Positions 17,870-27,539 of a stretch of 64,000 nt of DNA are shown in pieces; positions within the stretch are counted from its first letter, which is position 1; every line of letters begins with the position of its first letter. Made by a program: the position numbers and the translations under genes. This DNA is from Deinococcus sp. AB2017081 (GTDB lineage Bacteria > Deinococcota > Deinococci > Deinococcales > Deinococcaceae), in NCBI RefSeq assembly GCF_034440735.1, contig NZ_CP140098.1, positions 1,791,501 through 1,855,500 of the forward strand. The letters run 5' to 3'. The notes under the pieces were generated by a model, which was given only the letters and a program-made list of their open reading frames with translations, was not told the DNA's origin and made no database searches.

Positions 17870-18448
17870 ATGTCTGACCGCCGTGTCCGGCTTGGCAGGG
17901 CGCTGCGCCGGATGGTGCTGGCGGGTGTCCTGCTGCCCGGTGTGCTGCTGACTGGCGCGGCCGATGCCCATCCCCGCCCAGGGCCGCCCGCGCCCCCGGC
18001 TCCCGAGACTGTGGGCTTCGCGCAGCTGCAGCGGGTGCTGACGGCGGCGCGGGCGGTGGTGGTGACGCTGCGGGCCGGGCCGGTGCGGGCGGCCCCCGGC
18101 GGACAGCGTTTCGTGACGCTGCTCTCGGGGGGGCAGGCAGTGGCGCGGCTGGCGGTGCGGCCGGACGGCACCCTGGCGGCGCTGCCCGGCGGGCCGGTGC
18201 GCCCGGTGCCGCTGCCGACCACAGCTCTGACCCCGGCCCAGTCCGCCCAGCTGAACACCCGGATCGCGGCGCTGATTCTGTCGGGTGCGGTGCAGGTCAC
18301 GCCCGGCGACTACCGGGTGCCGCTGCTGTCCGGCGGGGTGGTCGTGGCGGTGCTGCGCCTTGACCGCGAGACCCTGAAGGTGCGCCCGGACGGGCCGCCC
18401 GGACCCAGTGGCGGGCCGCGACCGCCGCGTGGGCCGGTCGGCAGGTAG
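17870..18448 (+). CDS. Secreted hypothetical protein
   Basis: A 192-residue protein with a clear Sec signal peptide (basic start, hydrophobic stretch at about 14-28, A-D-A cleavage site). The mature part is Pro/Gly/Ala/Val-rich, with two similar segments of the form F-V-T-L-L-S-G-G-Q-A-V-A-R-L and Y-R-V-P-L-L-S-G-G-V-V-V-A-V-L-R-L, which may be an internal duplication. The C-terminus is a Pro/Arg/Gly low-complexity tail. No family recognised. Its TAG stop forms the first three bases of the TAGACT -10 hexamer of the next gene. Confidence 0.68.
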   Translation: MSDRRVRLGRALRRMVLAGVLLPGVLLTGAADAHPRPGPPAPPAPETVGFAQLQRVLTAARAVVVTLRAGPVRAAPGGQRFVTLLSGGQAVARLAVRPDGTLAALPGGPVRPVPLPTTALTPAQSAQLNTRIAALILSGAVQVTPGDYRVPLLSGGVVVAVLRLDRETLKVRPDGPPGPSGGPRPPRGPVGR

Positions 18449-18451
18449 ACT
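18446..18451 (+). promoter_or_regulatory. Leaderless -10 element TAGACT overlapping a stop codon
   Basis: TAGACT ends six bases before the ATG at 18458. Its TAG is the stop codon of the preceding gene. Confidence 0.55.
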
Positions 18452-18457
18452 CTGCCC

Positions 18458-19462
18458 ATGCTGCAAGGCGTGCTCACCCGCCTGGATGAATCCGGCACCC
18501 CTGTCCCCCGCTACACGGCGCCCCGCTGTCTGCTGGAGCGGCAGGCGGTGGGCGGCTGCGACGCCTGCCACAGCGCGTGTCCGCACGAGGCCGTGCAGCT
18601 GGGCATGCTCGGGAATTCCATCAGCATCGACCCCGACCGCTGCACCGGCTGCGGCCTGTGCGTGCAGGCGTGCCCGACCGGGGCGCTGGAATACAGCCTG
18701 GAAGCTCCGCTTCAGAGCGTTCATGACCAGAAGAGTGCCGGCGACGAGGGGGCCAGCCTGACGTGTTCGCGCAGCGGGGCGGGCGGCCCGTCGGTTCTGT
18801 GTCTGGGCCGCGTGACCCCGGCCCTGGTCGCGGCGTCTGGCGCGTGGGGCACGCCGCTGCAGCTGATCCACGGCGAGTGCGCCACGTGCCCGGTCGGCTC
18901 GCCGGTCGTGCCTGAACGCCTGTTGGATGTGGTCGCGCAGGCGCAGACGCTGCGGGCTCCCACCGGCCAGCCCGCGCAGGTGACCGTGCGGCCCGCCACC
19001 CCCGCCGACGCCGAGCGGGCCGTGCGCGTGTCGCGGCGCGGGGCCTTCACGGCGCTGCTGCGCGTGGGCAAACAGGGCCTGGCCCACGCGCTGCCCGAGT
19101 CGCCGCTGCCGTTCCTGGACTGGAGCGTGCCGGAAGACCGCACCCCGCAGGAATGGCGGTGGCGACGGCTCGCCCTGAAACCCGCCCCGCCCGAGACGGC
19201 GGCCGTGCCATGGCCCGCGCCCATCGTGGATGACACCTGCATCGACTGCCCGGTGTGCGCCAACGTGTGCCCCACCGAGGCGATCACCCGCGACCTGCAA
19301 CCCGACGGCGGCGTGCGGCTGCTGCTGAACCTGTCGGCGTGCACGGGCTGCATGGGCTGCCTGCGCTCGTGCCCCCCACAGGCCATCCATGAGCAGCGCG
19401 AGTGGCTGCCGGCGGCATTCCAGGCACCGCTGCTGCTGCGTGAAAGCGACTCGGTGATGTGA
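18458..19462 (+). CDS. 4Fe-4S ferredoxin-type protein with four cysteine clusters
   Basis: A 334-residue iron-sulfur protein. The N-terminal half has C-D-A-C-H-S-A-C-P and [12 protein letters not shown]; the C-terminal half has [12 protein letters not shown] and [12 protein letters not shown]. Three match CxxCxxCxxxCP; the first, C-x2-C-x3-C-P, is unusual. Between the halves is a roughly 150-residue domain with a further C-x2-C (C-A-T-C-P). This suggests electron transfer within an oxidoreductase complex, but no partner is nearby. The downstream carboxypeptidase overlaps its stop by GTGA, so both are cotranscribed. Similar proteins are usually annotated only as 4Fe-4S binding protein. Confidence 0.82.
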   Translation: MLQGVLTRLDESGTPVPRYTAPRCLLERQAVGGCDACHSACPHEAVQLGMLGNSISIDPDRCTGCGLCVQACPTGALEYSLEAPLQSVHDQKSAGDEGASLTCSRSGAGGPSVLCLGRVTPALVAASGAWGTPLQLIHGECATCPVGSPVVPERLLDVVAQAQTLRAPTGQPAQVTVRPATPADAERAVRVSRRGAFTALLRVGKQGLAHALPESPLPFLDWSVPEDRTPQEWRWRRLALKPAPPETAAVPWPAPIVDDTCIDCPVCANVCPTEAITRDLQPDGGVRLLLNLSACTGCMGCLRSCPPQAIHEQREWLPAAFQAPLLLRESDSVM

Positions 19463-20877
19463 CGGCTTCCGTTCTCCTGCGCTCCGCCGCCCTGGCGGCC
19501 CTGTCGATGCTGCCGGGGCCTGTGGCCTCGGCCCCGGCGCGGCAGGCCGATCCGGTCGCCCTGACCCTGCACCGCGCCGCTGCTCCTGATCCGGCCGTCC
19601 GTGCCGCTTTGCGCGGGCTGCCGCCAGATATCCGCACCGGCCTGCACGTGATCGACCTGACGACCGGACACGTGCTCGACGAACTCGATCCCGATACGGC
19701 GCTGATTCCCGCCAGCCTCATGAAGGTCGTGACGGCGGCCGGTGTCCTGACCGACCGGGGCGGGGCCGGGGGCTGGTGGAGCACCGAACTCACCGTGCCC
19801 GCCGCCCAGGTCGGTCAGGCCCGCGTGACCACCCTGACCCTGCGCGGCAGCGGCGATCCCACCCTGGAGGCCACGCACGGCCCGTACAGTCTGCGGGCGC
19901 TGGCAGTCCAGGCGCGGGCCCACGGCCTCCGCAGCGTGGCCCGCGTGCGACTTGCGGATCAGACCCTGGAGGGTCAGGCGTGGGCCGACGGGCCGCTCGG
20001 GGTGCCCATGCCCGCCCTGACGCTGGCCAGGTGGCAGGGCGACCTGCCGACGGATGCCGCGTCGGCCCGCCAGCGCCTTGGCCGCGCCCTGATCGCGGAA
20101 CTCCGCCGCGCCGGGGTGAGTGTCGGGTCAGAGGTGGTGGAGTCGGCCCCCGTAGAAGCCTCGGCCTCCGTTCCGGTCGCTGTCCCTGGGGATGGCGCCG
20201 GGGACACCTCCAGCCCCCCGGAGCCGCTGGTGCCGCTGGCCCGACGCCCCGAGCAGGGGATCGCCAGCGTGCGGTCTGGATCGCCCACGGCGGTGCTCGC
20301 CGCCACCCTGCGCCCCAGCGATAACCTGCTGGCCGAGGCACTGCTGGCAACCCTGGCCCGCCGTCCGGCGGCCCCTGGACGCCACGCCGACGCCCTGACC
20401 CGCCTCCGGGCCACCCTGCGCCGCATGCACGTCGATCTGAGCGGCGTGTCGCTGCACGACGGCAGCGGTCTGGATCGCCGCAACCGCCTGACGCCCCGCG
20501 CTGTGACCACGCTGCTGCAGACCCTGTATGACGTGCCCTATGCCGCGCCGGGCACGGCTGCCCCGCCTGCCGACGTGTACCGGACGCGCCGGAACGCCTT
20601 CGCGGAGCTGCTCCCGCAGGCTGGCACCGGCGAGACTGTGCCCCGGCACGACGGGCGCGGCGGCACCCTGGCCCTGCGCCTGCGCGGCAGCGGCCTGGAC
20701 GTGCGGGCCAAGACCGGCACCCTGCCCGGCGTGAGTGCCCTGGCGGGGTACGTCACCGGCCACAGCGGCCATACCCTGGCCTTCGCGGTCATCATGAATG
20801 GCCCTCCCAGCTCACCGATCCTCACCCTCAGGGCCGTGCAGGACGAATTCGTGCGTGCGCTGGCCTCCGCATACTGA
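19459..20877 (+). CDS. dacB: D-alanyl-D-alanine carboxypeptidase/endopeptidase, PBP4 (S13) family
   Basis: A 472-residue low-molecular-weight penicillin-binding protein that trims or cuts peptidoglycan peptides in the periplasm. A signal peptide spans about residues 1-25. The three active-site motifs are present and in order: S-L-M-K with nucleophile Ser86, S-D-N (in P-S-D-N-L-L-A-E), and K-T-G (in R-A-K-T-G-T-L). The family's inserted domain between the first two motifs is present (about 95-270) and includes a Pro/Ser/Ala linker. The GTG start overlaps the TGA of the ferredoxin gene. Confidence 0.9.
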   Translation: MTASVLLRSAALAALSMLPGPVASAPARQADPVALTLHRAAAPDPAVRAALRGLPPDIRTGLHVIDLTTGHVLDELDPDTALIPASLMKVVTAAGVLTDRGGAGGWWSTELTVPAAQVGQARVTTLTLRGSGDPTLEATHGPYSLRALAVQARAHGLRSVARVRLADQTLEGQAWADGPLGVPMPALTLARWQGDLPTDAASARQRLGRALIAELRRAGVSVGSEVVESAPVEASASVPVAVPGDGAGDTSSPPEPLVPLARRPEQGIASVRSGSPTAVLAATLRPSDNLLAEALLATLARRPAAPGRHADALTRLRATLRRMHVDLSGVSLHDGSGLDRRNRLTPRAVTTLLQTLYDVPYAAPGTAAPPADVYRTRRNAFAELLPQAGTGETVPRHDGRGGTLALRLRGSGLDVRAKTGTLPGVSALAGYVTGHSGHTLAFAVIMNGPPSSPILTLRAVQDEFVRALASAY

Positions 20878-20893
20878 CGGCGACCTCAGGCCC

Positions 20894-20899
20894 TACACT
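20894..20899 (+). promoter_or_regulatory. Leaderless -10 element TACACT for rdgB
   Basis: TACACT ends six bases before a GTG at 20906, favouring that GTG over the ATG at 20930. Confidence 0.55.
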
Positions 20900-20905
20900 G
20901 GGCGC

Positions 20906-21529
20906 GTGACGAGTGACGCAGCAGCGGGCATGACGGTGGTCGTGGCGACCGGAAACGCCGGAAAGATCCGCGAGATCGAGGAGGCGCTGGGCGGCCTGAA
21001 CTGGACGCTCCAGAGCCTGGGGGACGTGCCCCTGCCCCCGGAGACCGGCGCGACCTACGAGGACAACGCCGCACTGAAGGCCTGCGCGGCGGCCCTCGTG
21101 ACCCGGCTGCCCGCCCTGGCCGACGACAGCGGCCTGGAGGTCGAGGCCCTGGGCGGCGAGCCCGGCGTGTATTCCGCCCGCTACGGGGGCGTGGGCAGCG
21201 ACGTGGAGCGCAACGTGCTGATCCTTGAGCGCCTGCGCCGTGAGACCAACCGCCGCGCGAAATTCGTGTCGGTCGTGATCCTCGCGTATCCCGACGGCCA
21301 TCTGGAGACCTACCGGGGCGAGCTGCACGGCACCCTGCTCGAAGGCCCACGCGGCGAGAACGGCTTCGGCTACGACCCCCTGTTCGTCCCCGACGGCGAC
21401 ACCCGCACCCTGGCCGAGATGACGGTGGCCGAGAAACGCGCGATCAGCCACCGGGGCCGGGCACTCGCCGCCCTGATGGACGCGCACCGCAGTGGGCCGC
21501 CCCCCCGCCAGACCAGCACCGTCGAATAG
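20906..21529 (+). CDS. rdgB: dITP/XTP pyrophosphatase (RdgB/HAM1 family)
   Basis: A 207-residue (199 from the ATG at 20930) nucleotide-pool cleaning enzyme that hydrolyses ITP, dITP and XTP to the monophosphates. V-V-A-T-G-N-A-G-K-I-R-E-I is the nucleotide-binding start, T-Y-E-D-N-A and A-D-D-S-G-L-E-V-E-A-L-G-G-E-P-G-V-Y-S-A-R-Y hold the catalytic and metal-binding residues, and E-N-G-F-G-Y-D-P-L-F and S-H-R-G-R-A-L complete the signature. All blocks are intact. The GTG start is inferred from the leaderless hexamer. Confidence 0.93.
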   Translation: MTSDAAAGMTVVVATGNAGKIREIEEALGGLNWTLQSLGDVPLPPETGATYEDNAALKACAAALVTRLPALADDSGLEVEALGGEPGVYSARYGGVGSDVERNVLILERLRRETNRRAKFVSVVILAYPDGHLETYRGELHGTLLEGPRGENGFGYDPLFVPDGDTRTLAEMTVAEKRAISHRGRALAALMDAHRSGPPPRQTSTVE

Positions 21530-21539
21530 GGGAGGGCAG

Positions 21540-21941
21540 CTGGGCCGCACGCCCACGCGCCTGACCCCGGTTGGATGGGGCGCGCTGGCACTGGGCCTTC
21601 CCCTCCACCTGTCGGTTCTGTGGCTGCTGCTCTACGGCGGATACATCGGCAACGCTGTTGCCGTGCTGGATGGCCCCTCGCCGGACACCCTGGAGCACCA
21701 GGCCCGAGCGGCTGGCGTCCTGACCCCCTGCGAGGCCGCCGTCCGTGCCCTGGGCCAGATACCCGTGCCGGTGCTCCTGCCCCCGCTGGACGGCACTTCT
21801 TTCGTGATGGGGAGATTCATGAGCGTTATTGACGCTGAATACGGCGGGAAGGACTGGACGCTCGCCGTGCCCGTCAAGGAACCGGCGTCGCCCGTTTGTC
21901 CTGTGACGGCAGAAGGGCACGTCACCACTTCTGTACGGTGA
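21540..21941 (+). CDS. Hypothetical single-span membrane protein
   Basis: A 133-residue frame I do not recognise. One hydrophobic segment (about residues 10-35, G-W-G-A-L-A-L-G...W-L-L-L-Y-G) is followed by a soluble domain with one Cys pair candidate (C-E and V-C-P). The start is uncertain: no ATG, GTG or TTG fits after rdgB, but a CTG at 21540 follows GGAGGG (21531-21536); the only upstream alternative is a GTG at 21492 inside rdgB. Its stop lies within a terminator hairpin. Probably cotranscribed with rdgB (10 bases apart). Confidence 0.5.
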   Translation: MGRTPTRLTPVGWGALALGLPLHLSVLWLLLYGGYIGNAVAVLDGPSPDTLEHQARAAGVLTPCEAAVRALGQIPVPVLLPPLDGTSFVMGRFMSVIDAEYGGKDWTLAVPVKEPASPVCPVTAEGHVTTSVR

Positions 21942-21948
21942 CGTGCCC
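21915..21948. terminator. Bidirectional hairpin between convergent genes
   Basis: A perfect 12-bp stem (21915-21926 with 21937-21948) and a 10-base loop spans the stop codon of the one-TM gene and faces the end of sufE. Confidence 0.7.
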
Positions 21949-21973
21949 CAGAGCTATCAGCCCTCTGCGCCCT

Positions 21974-22420
21974 TTAGCCGGCCGCGTGCTCCCGGACGTC
22001 GCTCTTGAGGCGCTTGAGGATCGCGCCCATGCCGCGCAGGCGCATCGGCGTGATCAGTTCGGTCAGGCCCATGTTCAGGTAGAAGTCGTCCGGGACGTTC
22101 AGGATCGTCTCGGGGCTCTCGCCGTCCAGCGCCTCGTGGAGGATGCCCGCGTAGCCGCGCACGGTGGGCGCTTCCTCGGGCACCTTGAAGTGCAGCTTCA
22201 CGCCGCCGCCGTCCTGCTCGGTGACCAGGAAGAAGGGGCTGGTGCACTCGGGCACCGGCTGCATGAATTCCGGGTGCTCCACGTACTTCTCGGGCAGGGC
22301 GGGAAGTTTCTTGCTGTATTCCAGCAGGGCCTGGAGCCGCAGGGGCTTGGGCGCACTCTTGAACAGGCTCACGATGCTCTGGAGTTTGTCCGGCAGGGCG
22401 GGGGTGCTGGCGTCGGTCAT
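21974..22420 (-). CDS. sufE: SufE-family sulfur acceptor protein
   Basis: A 148-residue SufE-like protein, which takes persulfide sulfur from the SufS cysteine desulfurase and passes it to the SufBCD scaffold for Fe-S assembly. Cys59 in V-P-E-C-T-S-P is the sulfur-accepting cysteine (V-x-x-C-x-S in the family); [10 protein letters not shown] and [14 protein letters not shown] are the later conserved blocks. The ATG at 22420 is chosen because TACAGT lies six bases before it on the minus strand. It is divergent from a sulfurtransferase gene, and both concern sulfur transfer. Confidence 0.9.
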   Translation of the reverse strand: MTDASTPALPDKLQSIVSLFKSAPKPLRLQALLEYSKKLPALPEKYVEHPEFMQPVPECTSPFFLVTEQDGGGVKLHFKVPEEAPTVRGYAGILHEALDGESPETILNVPDDFYLNMGLTELITPMRLRGMGAILKRLKSDVREHAAG

Positions 22421-22426
22421 GGCGCC

Positions 22427-22432
22427 ACTGTA
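22427..22432 (-). promoter_or_regulatory. Leaderless -10 element TACAGT for sufE
   Basis: On the minus strand TACAGT ends six bases before the ATG at 22420. Confidence 0.55.
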
Positions 22433-22479
22433 CCCGCCGCGCCACGCGGGGAAGGTGCCACCTGTCCAGTTGAGCAGTT

Positions 22480-22509
22480 TTGTCAATTACTTCTCCATGC
22501 GGGTAGAAT
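22480..22509 (+). promoter_or_regulatory. Sigma-70-type promoter TTGTCA-18-TAGAAT
   Basis: TTGTCA (22480-22485) and TAGAAT (22504-22509) are 18 bases apart. The expected start gives a leader of about 45 bases containing AAGGAGGA (22543-22550), so unlike its neighbours this gene is led by a conventional Shine-Dalgarno sequence. Confidence 0.65.
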
Positions 22510-22559
22510 CCGGAGCGGCAGCAGGTAACCAGCAGCATTCCCAAGGAGGAAGAATCACC

Positions 22560-23423
22560 ATGGACTACGCGAAAGACGTGCTCGTGAACACCGACTGGGT
22601 CGAACAGAACCTGAACACGGACGGCATCCGCCTGATCGAGGTCGACGAGGACATCCTGCTGTACGACACCGGCCACGCGCCGGGCGCCGTGAAGGTCGAC
22701 TGGCAGCAGGACTTCTGGCACCCCGTCGAGCGCGACTTCATCGGCCCGGACGAGGTCAGTGCGCTGCTCGGCAAGCTGGGGATCAAGGAGACCGACACCA
22801 TCGTCCTGTACGGCGACAAGAGCAACTGGTGGGCCAGCTACGCGTACTGGTTCCTGTCGTACAGCGGCGTGAAGAACCCGCTGAAGCTGATGAACGGTGG
22901 CCGCCAGAAGTGGATCGCCGAGGGCCGCCCCACGACCACTGACGCGCCCAGCGTGACCGCCACGACCTACCCCGCCCTGCGCCGCGACGACAGCCTGCGG
23001 GCCTACCGCGACGAGGTCAAGGCCCACCTCCAGAGCGTCAGCGCCGGCAGCGGTGCCCTGGTCGATGTCCGCAGCCCCGACGAGTTCAGCGGCAAGGTCA
23101 CGCACATGCCCACCTACCCGCAGGAAGGCGTGCTGCGCGGCGGCCACATTCCCGGCGCACGCAGCATTCCCTGGGCGAAGGCCACCAACGAGGACGGCAC
23201 CTTCAAGTCGGCCGACGAACTGAGCGCCCTGTACGGGGGCGAGGGTGTCACGGCCGACAAGGACGTCATCGCGTACTGCCGCATCGCGGAGCGCAGTTCG
23301 CATACGTGGTTTGTGCTGCGCGAACTGCTGGGCTACCCCAAGGTGCGCAACTACGACGGCTCGTGGACGGAGTGGGGCAACGCCGTGGGCATGCCCATCG
23401 AGAAGACCTACCGCGAAGACTGA
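22560..23423 (+). CDS. Thiosulfate sulfurtransferase (two-domain rhodanese)
   Basis: A 287-residue protein with two rhodanese domains (about 10-130 and 150-280). The N-terminal one is inactive-type (no Cys in the loop), the C-terminal one carries C-R-I-A-E-R-S with catalytic Cys240, the loop seen in thiosulfate:cyanide sulfurtransferases of the CysA/SseA type. D-V-R-S-P-D-E-F and [11 protein letters not shown] are also typical. It moves sulfane sulfur from thiosulfate to an acceptor. The ATG has AAGGAGGA nine bases upstream and a good promoter. It is divergent from sufE and ends at a strong hairpin. Confidence 0.92.
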   Translation: MDYAKDVLVNTDWVEQNLNTDGIRLIEVDEDILLYDTGHAPGAVKVDWQQDFWHPVERDFIGPDEVSALLGKLGIKETDTIVLYGDKSNWWASYAYWFLSYSGVKNPLKLMNGGRQKWIAEGRPTTTDAPSVTATTYPALRRDDSLRAYRDEVKAHLQSVSAGSGALVDVRSPDEFSGKVTHMPTYPQEGVLRGGHIPGARSIPWAKATNEDGTFKSADELSALYGGEGVTADKDVIAYCRIAERSSHTWFVLRELLGYPKVRNYDGSWTEWGNAVGMPIEKTYRED

Positions 23424-23437
23424 TCCCCGGTCAGGGA

Positions 23438-23471
23438 AGCGGGATGGAGGGCACGTGCCTTCCATCCCGCT
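23438..23471. terminator. Bidirectional hairpin between convergent genes
   Basis: Two 17-base arms (23438-23454 and 23455-23471) are complementary apart from one G-T pair; the centre is GCACGTGC. It lies between the sulfurtransferase (+) and the oxidoreductase (-). Confidence 0.7.
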
Positions 23472-23489
23472 CCTGCGTTCAGGGATGTC

Positions 23490-24551
23490 CTACCACGTCA
23501 CGCTGACTTTCTGCCCGCTCTCGGCGCTCTCTATGGCGGCGAGCACCATGGCAAGGCTCTTGATGTTGTCGCTGGCGACGGTCTCCGCCGTGCCGCCCTC
23601 GCGCAGCACCCGCACCGCGTCTCGGATCAGGCCCTCGTGGCCGCCGGTGCGGGCATCTGGGGCAAGCGGGGGCAGTTCCATCTCCTCGAACTCTGAGAAG
23701 AAGCCGCCGGTGCCCGTGACCACCGCCGCCCGTGGGTGGTCGCCACCGTCCCAGCGCACCGTGCCGCGTGTGCCGGTGATCCGCCAGTCGGATTCCCAGG
23801 TCGTGGGGAAGCCCTCGGCGCACCACGAGCCCCGGTACGTGAACACCACGCCGCCGGTCATCTCGAAGGTCGCCACGGCGTTGGCTCCGTGCGCGTACCA
23901 CGAGCCCGCCGGGTTCCACTCGTGGCACGTCACGCTCACGGGATCCTGGCCACAGATCAGCCGGGCAGCGTCGAAGGTGTGGATCGCCATGTCGAGCAGG
24001 AGCACGTGCTCCATGGTGTCCCGGAAGCCCCCGAAGTGCGGCCCGAGGAAGAAGTCGGCGTGCACGCCGGTCACGGCGCCCATGCGGCCCCCCTCCACGA
24101 AGGCCCGTACCCGCCGGATGTTCGGGTCGTAGCGCCGGTTCTGGATGACGGCGTGGAACAGCCCGGCGTGCTGCCCGGCCTGCACCATGTCCTGTGCCCG
24201 CTCCAGCGTGTCGGCCAGGGGCTTCTCGCCCAGGACGCCCACTCCGTGGGAGAAGGCGGTCAGGGCGGTGGCATGGTGCGCGTCCGGAATGGTGCAGTCG
24301 AAGACCAGATCCGGCCGGGTGGCGGCCAGTACTGCGTCCAGATCCGTTCCGGTCTGTGCGTGCAGCAACTCAAATTCGCTCTGCCGGGCCAGGGCCGCGC
24401 CCTCGTTCAGATCGACCAGGCCGACCACCTCCAGCCCGGGCACGGTCGCGGCAGCCCGCAGCCACGCGGCGCTCATGCCGCCACAGCCGACCAGGACGGC
24501 GCGAACCGGACGGTCAGCGGGCACGCGGGGGGACAGGGGCCGGGCGGTCAC
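23490..24551 (-). CDS. Gfo/Idh/MocA-family NAD(P)-dependent oxidoreductase
   Basis: A 353-residue sugar-dehydrogenase-like protein. The Rossmann start [11 protein letters not shown] and the conserved G-E-K-P-L-A (catalytic Lys) are clear, and the C-terminal alpha/beta domain holds D-M-A-I-H-T-F-D, the usual catalytic His/Asp segment. The substrate is unknown, probably a sugar or inositol. The GTG start at 24551 overlaps the stop of the amylase gene (GTGA); a longer upstream frame is only a shadow of the amylase. Coupling with the amylase points to carbohydrate use. Confidence 0.87.
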   Translation of the reverse strand: MTARPLSPRVPADRPVRAVLVGCGGMSAAWLRAAATVPGLEVVGLVDLNEGAALARQSEFELLHAQTGTDLDAVLAATRPDLVFDCTIPDAHHATALTAFSHGVGVLGEKPLADTLERAQDMVQAGQHAGLFHAVIQNRRYDPNIRRVRAFVEGGRMGAVTGVHADFFLGPHFGGFRDTMEHVLLLDMAIHTFDAARLICGQDPVSVTCHEWNPAGSWYAHGANAVATFEMTGGVVFTYRGSWCAEGFPTTWESDWRITGTRGTVRWDGGDHPRAAVVTGTGGFFSEFEEMELPPLAPDARTGGHEGLIRDAVRVLREGGTAETVASDNIKSLAMVLAAIESAESGQKVSVTW

Positions 24552-26008
24552 TCCGGAATCAGCACGCGGGCGCTCCGGGCCTCCACCGGCACGGTCTGGC
24601 ACGGGCACAGCTCGAAGACCTCGCCGGTCAGGGCGTCGCGGTAGTGGGCCTTGGTCACGCCGGGCAGGGGCAGATCGGCGTGCTGGTGGCCGGCATTCAT
24701 GGCGATCACGGCCTGGCTGTCTCCATTCTCGCGGGCATACACCAGCGTCTCGCTCTGTGCGTGCAGCACGCGGAAGTCGCCGCTGCGCAGGGCGGGCGTG
24801 GCGTGGCGGGCCGCTGTCAGGGCGCGGGTCAGGGCCAGGGTGTCCTGATTCCACGAGGCCTCATCCCACGGGAAGGCGCGCCGGCAGTCGGGATCGGGGC
24901 CGCCGGGCAGACCGATCTCGTCGCCGTAGTAGATGCACGGGGCACCCACGTAGGTCATCAGGAAGGTCAGGGCCAGCCGGTACGCCGTGTGGTCGCCACC
25001 GACCGCCGTGAGGTACCGCGCCGTGTCGTGCGAGTCGAGCAGGTTCAGCTGGGCCCGCACGATGTCCGGGTGGTACATGGCGCTGACCTCGGCCATGCGG
25101 TGGGCGAAGGCGGCGGCGTCCATGGCGTCCACGCGCCCGGTGCCGCTGCGCTCGTTCATGGGGTGATCCAGCGTGTGGGCCCCGAAGAACGCCAGACACG
25201 GCCGCGTGAAGTGGTAGTTCATGACGGCGTCGAACTGGTCGCCCGCCAGCCAGCGGTGCGCGTCGCCCCAGATCTCTCCGACGATGTACGCCTCGGGGTT
25301 GATCGCCTTGACGCGCCGCCGGAACTCCTGCCAGAAGCTGTCGTCGTCGATCTCGTTGGGCACGTCCAGCCGCCACCCGTCGATGCCCTGGCGCATCCAG
25401 TACTCGGCCACGTCCCACAGGAAGTCGCGCACCGCCGGATTGTTGGTGTTGAACTTCGGCAGGGCGCGGTTGCCCCACCATGCCGCGTAGTTCGCGGGGC
25501 GCGAATCGTCGTAGGCGATCAGGGGCCAGCCGTCCACGTGGAACCAGTCGCGGTACGCGCTCGCCTCGCCCTGTTCCAGCAGGTCGTTGAACTGGAAGAA
25601 GCCCCGGCTGGCATGGTTGAACACGCCGTCCAGCACGACCTTCAGGCCCCGTGCGTGCGCCGCGTCGATCAGGGCCCGCAGGGCGTCGTTGCCGCCGAGC
25701 ATGGGATCGACGTTGTAATAGTCGTGGGTGTGGTAGCGGTGGTTGCTGGCCGACTGGAACACCGGACAGAAATAGATGGCGGTCACGCCCAGGCTGGCGA
25801 TGTGGTCGAGCTTCTCGATCACTCCCCACAGGTCGCCGCCCATGTACCGGTGGAAATGCGGCGCATCTCCCCACGGCTGGAGGTTCAGGCCCGTGACCCG
25901 GCCACTGCGGGCGAAACGGTCGGGAAAGATCTGGTAGAACACGGCGTCCTGCACCCATGCGGGTGTGATGGGGCGGGCGTCCTGGGGCTGGGCGGGCGTG
26001 GGCGTCAT
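24548..26008 (-). CDS. GH13 alpha-amylase family enzyme (cyclomaltodextrinase/neopullulanase-like)
   Basis: A 486-residue glycoside hydrolase. It starts with [10 protein letters not shown], and the four GH13 regions are present: [15 protein letters not shown] (nucleophile Asp215), V-G-E-I-W (acid/base Glu245) and L-D-S-H-D-T (Asp328). The short calcium-free style and V-P-N-E after the nucleophile resemble intracellular maltogenic amylases or neopullulanases, but the N-terminal dimerisation domain of that group is absent. No signal peptide, so it likely acts on imported maltodextrins. The ATG at 26008 follows TATGCT by eight bases; cotranscribed with the oxidoreductase. Confidence 0.9.
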   Translation of the reverse strand: MTPTPAQPQDARPITPAWVQDAVFYQIFPDRFARSGRVTGLNLQPWGDAPHFHRYMGGDLWGVIEKLDHIASLGVTAIYFCPVFQSASNHRYHTHDYYNVDPMLGGNDALRALIDAAHARGLKVVLDGVFNHASRGFFQFNDLLEQGEASAYRDWFHVDGWPLIAYDDSRPANYAAWWGNRALPKFNTNNPAVRDFLWDVAEYWMRQGIDGWRLDVPNEIDDDSFWQEFRRRVKAINPEAYIVGEIWGDAHRWLAGDQFDAVMNYHFTRPCLAFFGAHTLDHPMNERSGTGRVDAMDAAAFAHRMAEVSAMYHPDIVRAQLNLLDSHDTARYLTAVGGDHTAYRLALTFLMTYVGAPCIYYGDEIGLPGGPDPDCRRAFPWDEASWNQDTLALTRALTAARHATPALRSGDFRVLHAQSETLVYARENGDSQAVIAMNAGHQHADLPLPGVTKAHYRDALTGEVFELCPCQTVPVEARSARVLIPE

Positions 26009-26016
26009 TGCGCGCC

Positions 26017-26022
26017 AGCATA
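26017..26022 (-). promoter_or_regulatory. Leaderless -10 element TATGCT for the amylase operon
   Basis: On the minus strand TATGCT ends eight bases before the ATG at 26008, within the 28-base gap after the tRNA nucleotidyltransferase gene. Confidence 0.5.
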
Positions 26023-26036
26023 GCCTGAACACGCTT

Positions 26037-27341
26037 TCAGTGGCCTGACCGGCCCGCCCAGTTGTGCAGGAAAGTTCGCGCGTCGTCCGGGGTCGCCACC
26101 TCGCCCAGGGCGCGGGCTTCGGCCAGGGCCCGCACCGCCTCGCCCACACGGGGGCCGGGACTTAGATTCAGCAGCGTCATGATCGCCTGCCCATCCAGCA
26201 GCGGGGCCGGCGCGGTGGGCTGCTCCTCCAGCGCCTCCAGGACGCGGTTCATGGCGCGGGCATAGGCGTGGCGGGAGGCGGGTGAACTGCTCGGCCCCCG
26301 CGCCGCCTCGCGGTCGGCCAGCATGACGCTCAGCAGATCGGGCAGCAGCGCCCGGCGGCGGTGGACGAAGCGTTTTGCCTCGCGCTCGCCGGCCGGCAGC
26401 GGCAGCATATGCGCGCCCACCAGCGCCGAGGCGTGCGCCACGTCGCCCTGCGGCAGTTTCAGGCGGGTCAGGATCTGGGCGGTCAGGGCCGCGCCGACCT
26501 TGTCATGGCCGTGGAACGACGTCCGCCCGGTGTCCGGGTCGCGGGCCAGCGTGCGGGGCTTGCCCACGTCGTGCAGCAGCGTGGCCCAGCGCAGGGGCAG
26601 CGGCGCCTCCGGCTGCCGCGCCAGCAGCTGGTGCAGCGCCTCGATGCCGTGGTGGAAGACATCGAGGTGGTGGAATCCGCCCTGGGTGAGGCCCAGGCCC
26701 TCGCGCAGCTCCGGCACGGTCAGGGCCAGCAGGCCCAGCGCCTCCAGGCGCAGCACGCCCCGCGCCGCGTCCGGGTGCCCCAGCAGGCTCTGCATCTCGT
26801 CCCGTACCCGTTCCCACGCCGGAGCCGGCAGCGTCCCGGCTGCGAGGTCATGGGCGACCTGCTGTACGGCCGCCTCCGTCGCCGCGTCCATGCGGAAGCC
26901 CAGCGTGACCTCGAAGCGCGCCGCCCGCCATGCCCGCAGCGGATCGGCCCGCAGGTTCGCCGCCGAGACCATCCGCAGCCGCCGGCCCCGCAGGTCACGC
27001 TGGCCCCCGGTCGGATCGATCACCGTCCCTGTGGCCGTCAGGGCCAGGGCATTCACCGTGAAGTCCCGTCGCTGCAGATCGGTGTCCACGTCGGGCGGCA
27101 GCGGTACGAAGTCGTGCTGGATGCCGTCCGGGGCAACGACGCGCCAGTAGCCCCGTTCGGTGTCCAGGGGGAAGACCGCCCCGCCCAGGGCATCGGCCCG
27201 CTGCCGCGCCGCGTGCTCGGGGGCGGCCACGGCCCAGTCGAAATCCTTCGCGTCCCGGCCGCGCAGCCAGTCCCGCGCCGCGCCGCCCACGAGCAGGCCA
27301 CCGGGCGGGAAGTCGGGGAGGGGCGGGCGGCGACGGAACAT
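26037..27341 (-). CDS. cca: tRNA nucleotidyltransferase with HD domain (CCA-, CC- or A-adding)
   Basis: A 434-residue class II tRNA nucleotidyltransferase. The head domain has [10 protein letters not shown] and D-F-D (catalytic carboxylates), then [11 protein letters not shown] and the neck [12 protein letters not shown] in place of the common E-D-P-x-R. An HD-phosphohydrolase domain (L-L-H-D-V-G-K-P) follows at about residue 255. In Deinococcus radiodurans CCA addition is known to be split between a CC-adding and an A-adding enzyme, so this may be one half; sequence alone does not decide which. The ATG follows TAGCAT by six bases. It is divergent from tRNA-Ala. Confidence 0.85.
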   Translation of the reverse strand: MFRRRPPLPDFPPGGLLVGGAARDWLRGRDAKDFDWAVAAPEHAARQRADALGGAVFPLDTERGYWRVVAPDGIQHDFVPLPPDVDTDLQRRDFTVNALALTATGTVIDPTGGQRDLRGRRLRMVSAANLRADPLRAWRAARFEVTLGFRMDAATEAAVQQVAHDLAAGTLPAPAWERVRDEMQSLLGHPDAARGVLRLEALGLLALTVPELREGLGLTQGGFHHLDVFHHGIEALHQLLARQPEAPLPLRWATLLHDVGKPRTLARDPDTGRTSFHGHDKVGAALTAQILTRLKLPQGDVAHASALVGAHMLPLPAGEREAKRFVHRRRALLPDLLSVMLADREAARGPSSSPASRHAYARAMNRVLEALEEQPTAPAPLLDGQAIMTLLNLSPGPRVGEAVRALAEARALGEVATPDDARTFLHNWAGRSGH

Positions 27342-27347
27342 GCCGTC

Positions 27348-27353
27348 ATGCTA
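27348..27353 (-). promoter_or_regulatory. Leaderless -10 element TAGCAT for cca
   Basis: On the minus strand TAGCAT ends six bases before the ATG at 27341. Confidence 0.5.
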
Positions 27354-27395
27354 GCGGCCGTGCGTATCCACCGACTGCGCCACCTCGCCTAAGCC

Positions 27396-27424
27396 TTGTC
27401 ACCGGGCCGCGCACCTGCTACAGT
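27396..27424 (+). promoter_or_regulatory. tRNA-Ala promoter TTGTCA-17-TACAGT
   Basis: TTGTCA (27396-27401) and TACAGT (27419-27424) are 17 bases apart; transcription should begin about six bases before the mature tRNA. Confidence 0.7.
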
Positions 27425-27436
27425 GCGCGGCGCTGA

Positions 27437-27511
<75 letters not shown>

Positions 27512-27515
27512 CAGA

Positions 27516-27539
27516 AAACCGCGCTGTGTAGCGCGGTTT
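27516..27539 (+). terminator. Intrinsic terminator after tRNA-Ala
   Basis: AAACCGCGCT and AGCGCGGTTT form a 10-bp stem with a GTGT loop, followed by CTTGTTGT. It begins four bases after the tRNA. Confidence 0.8.
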
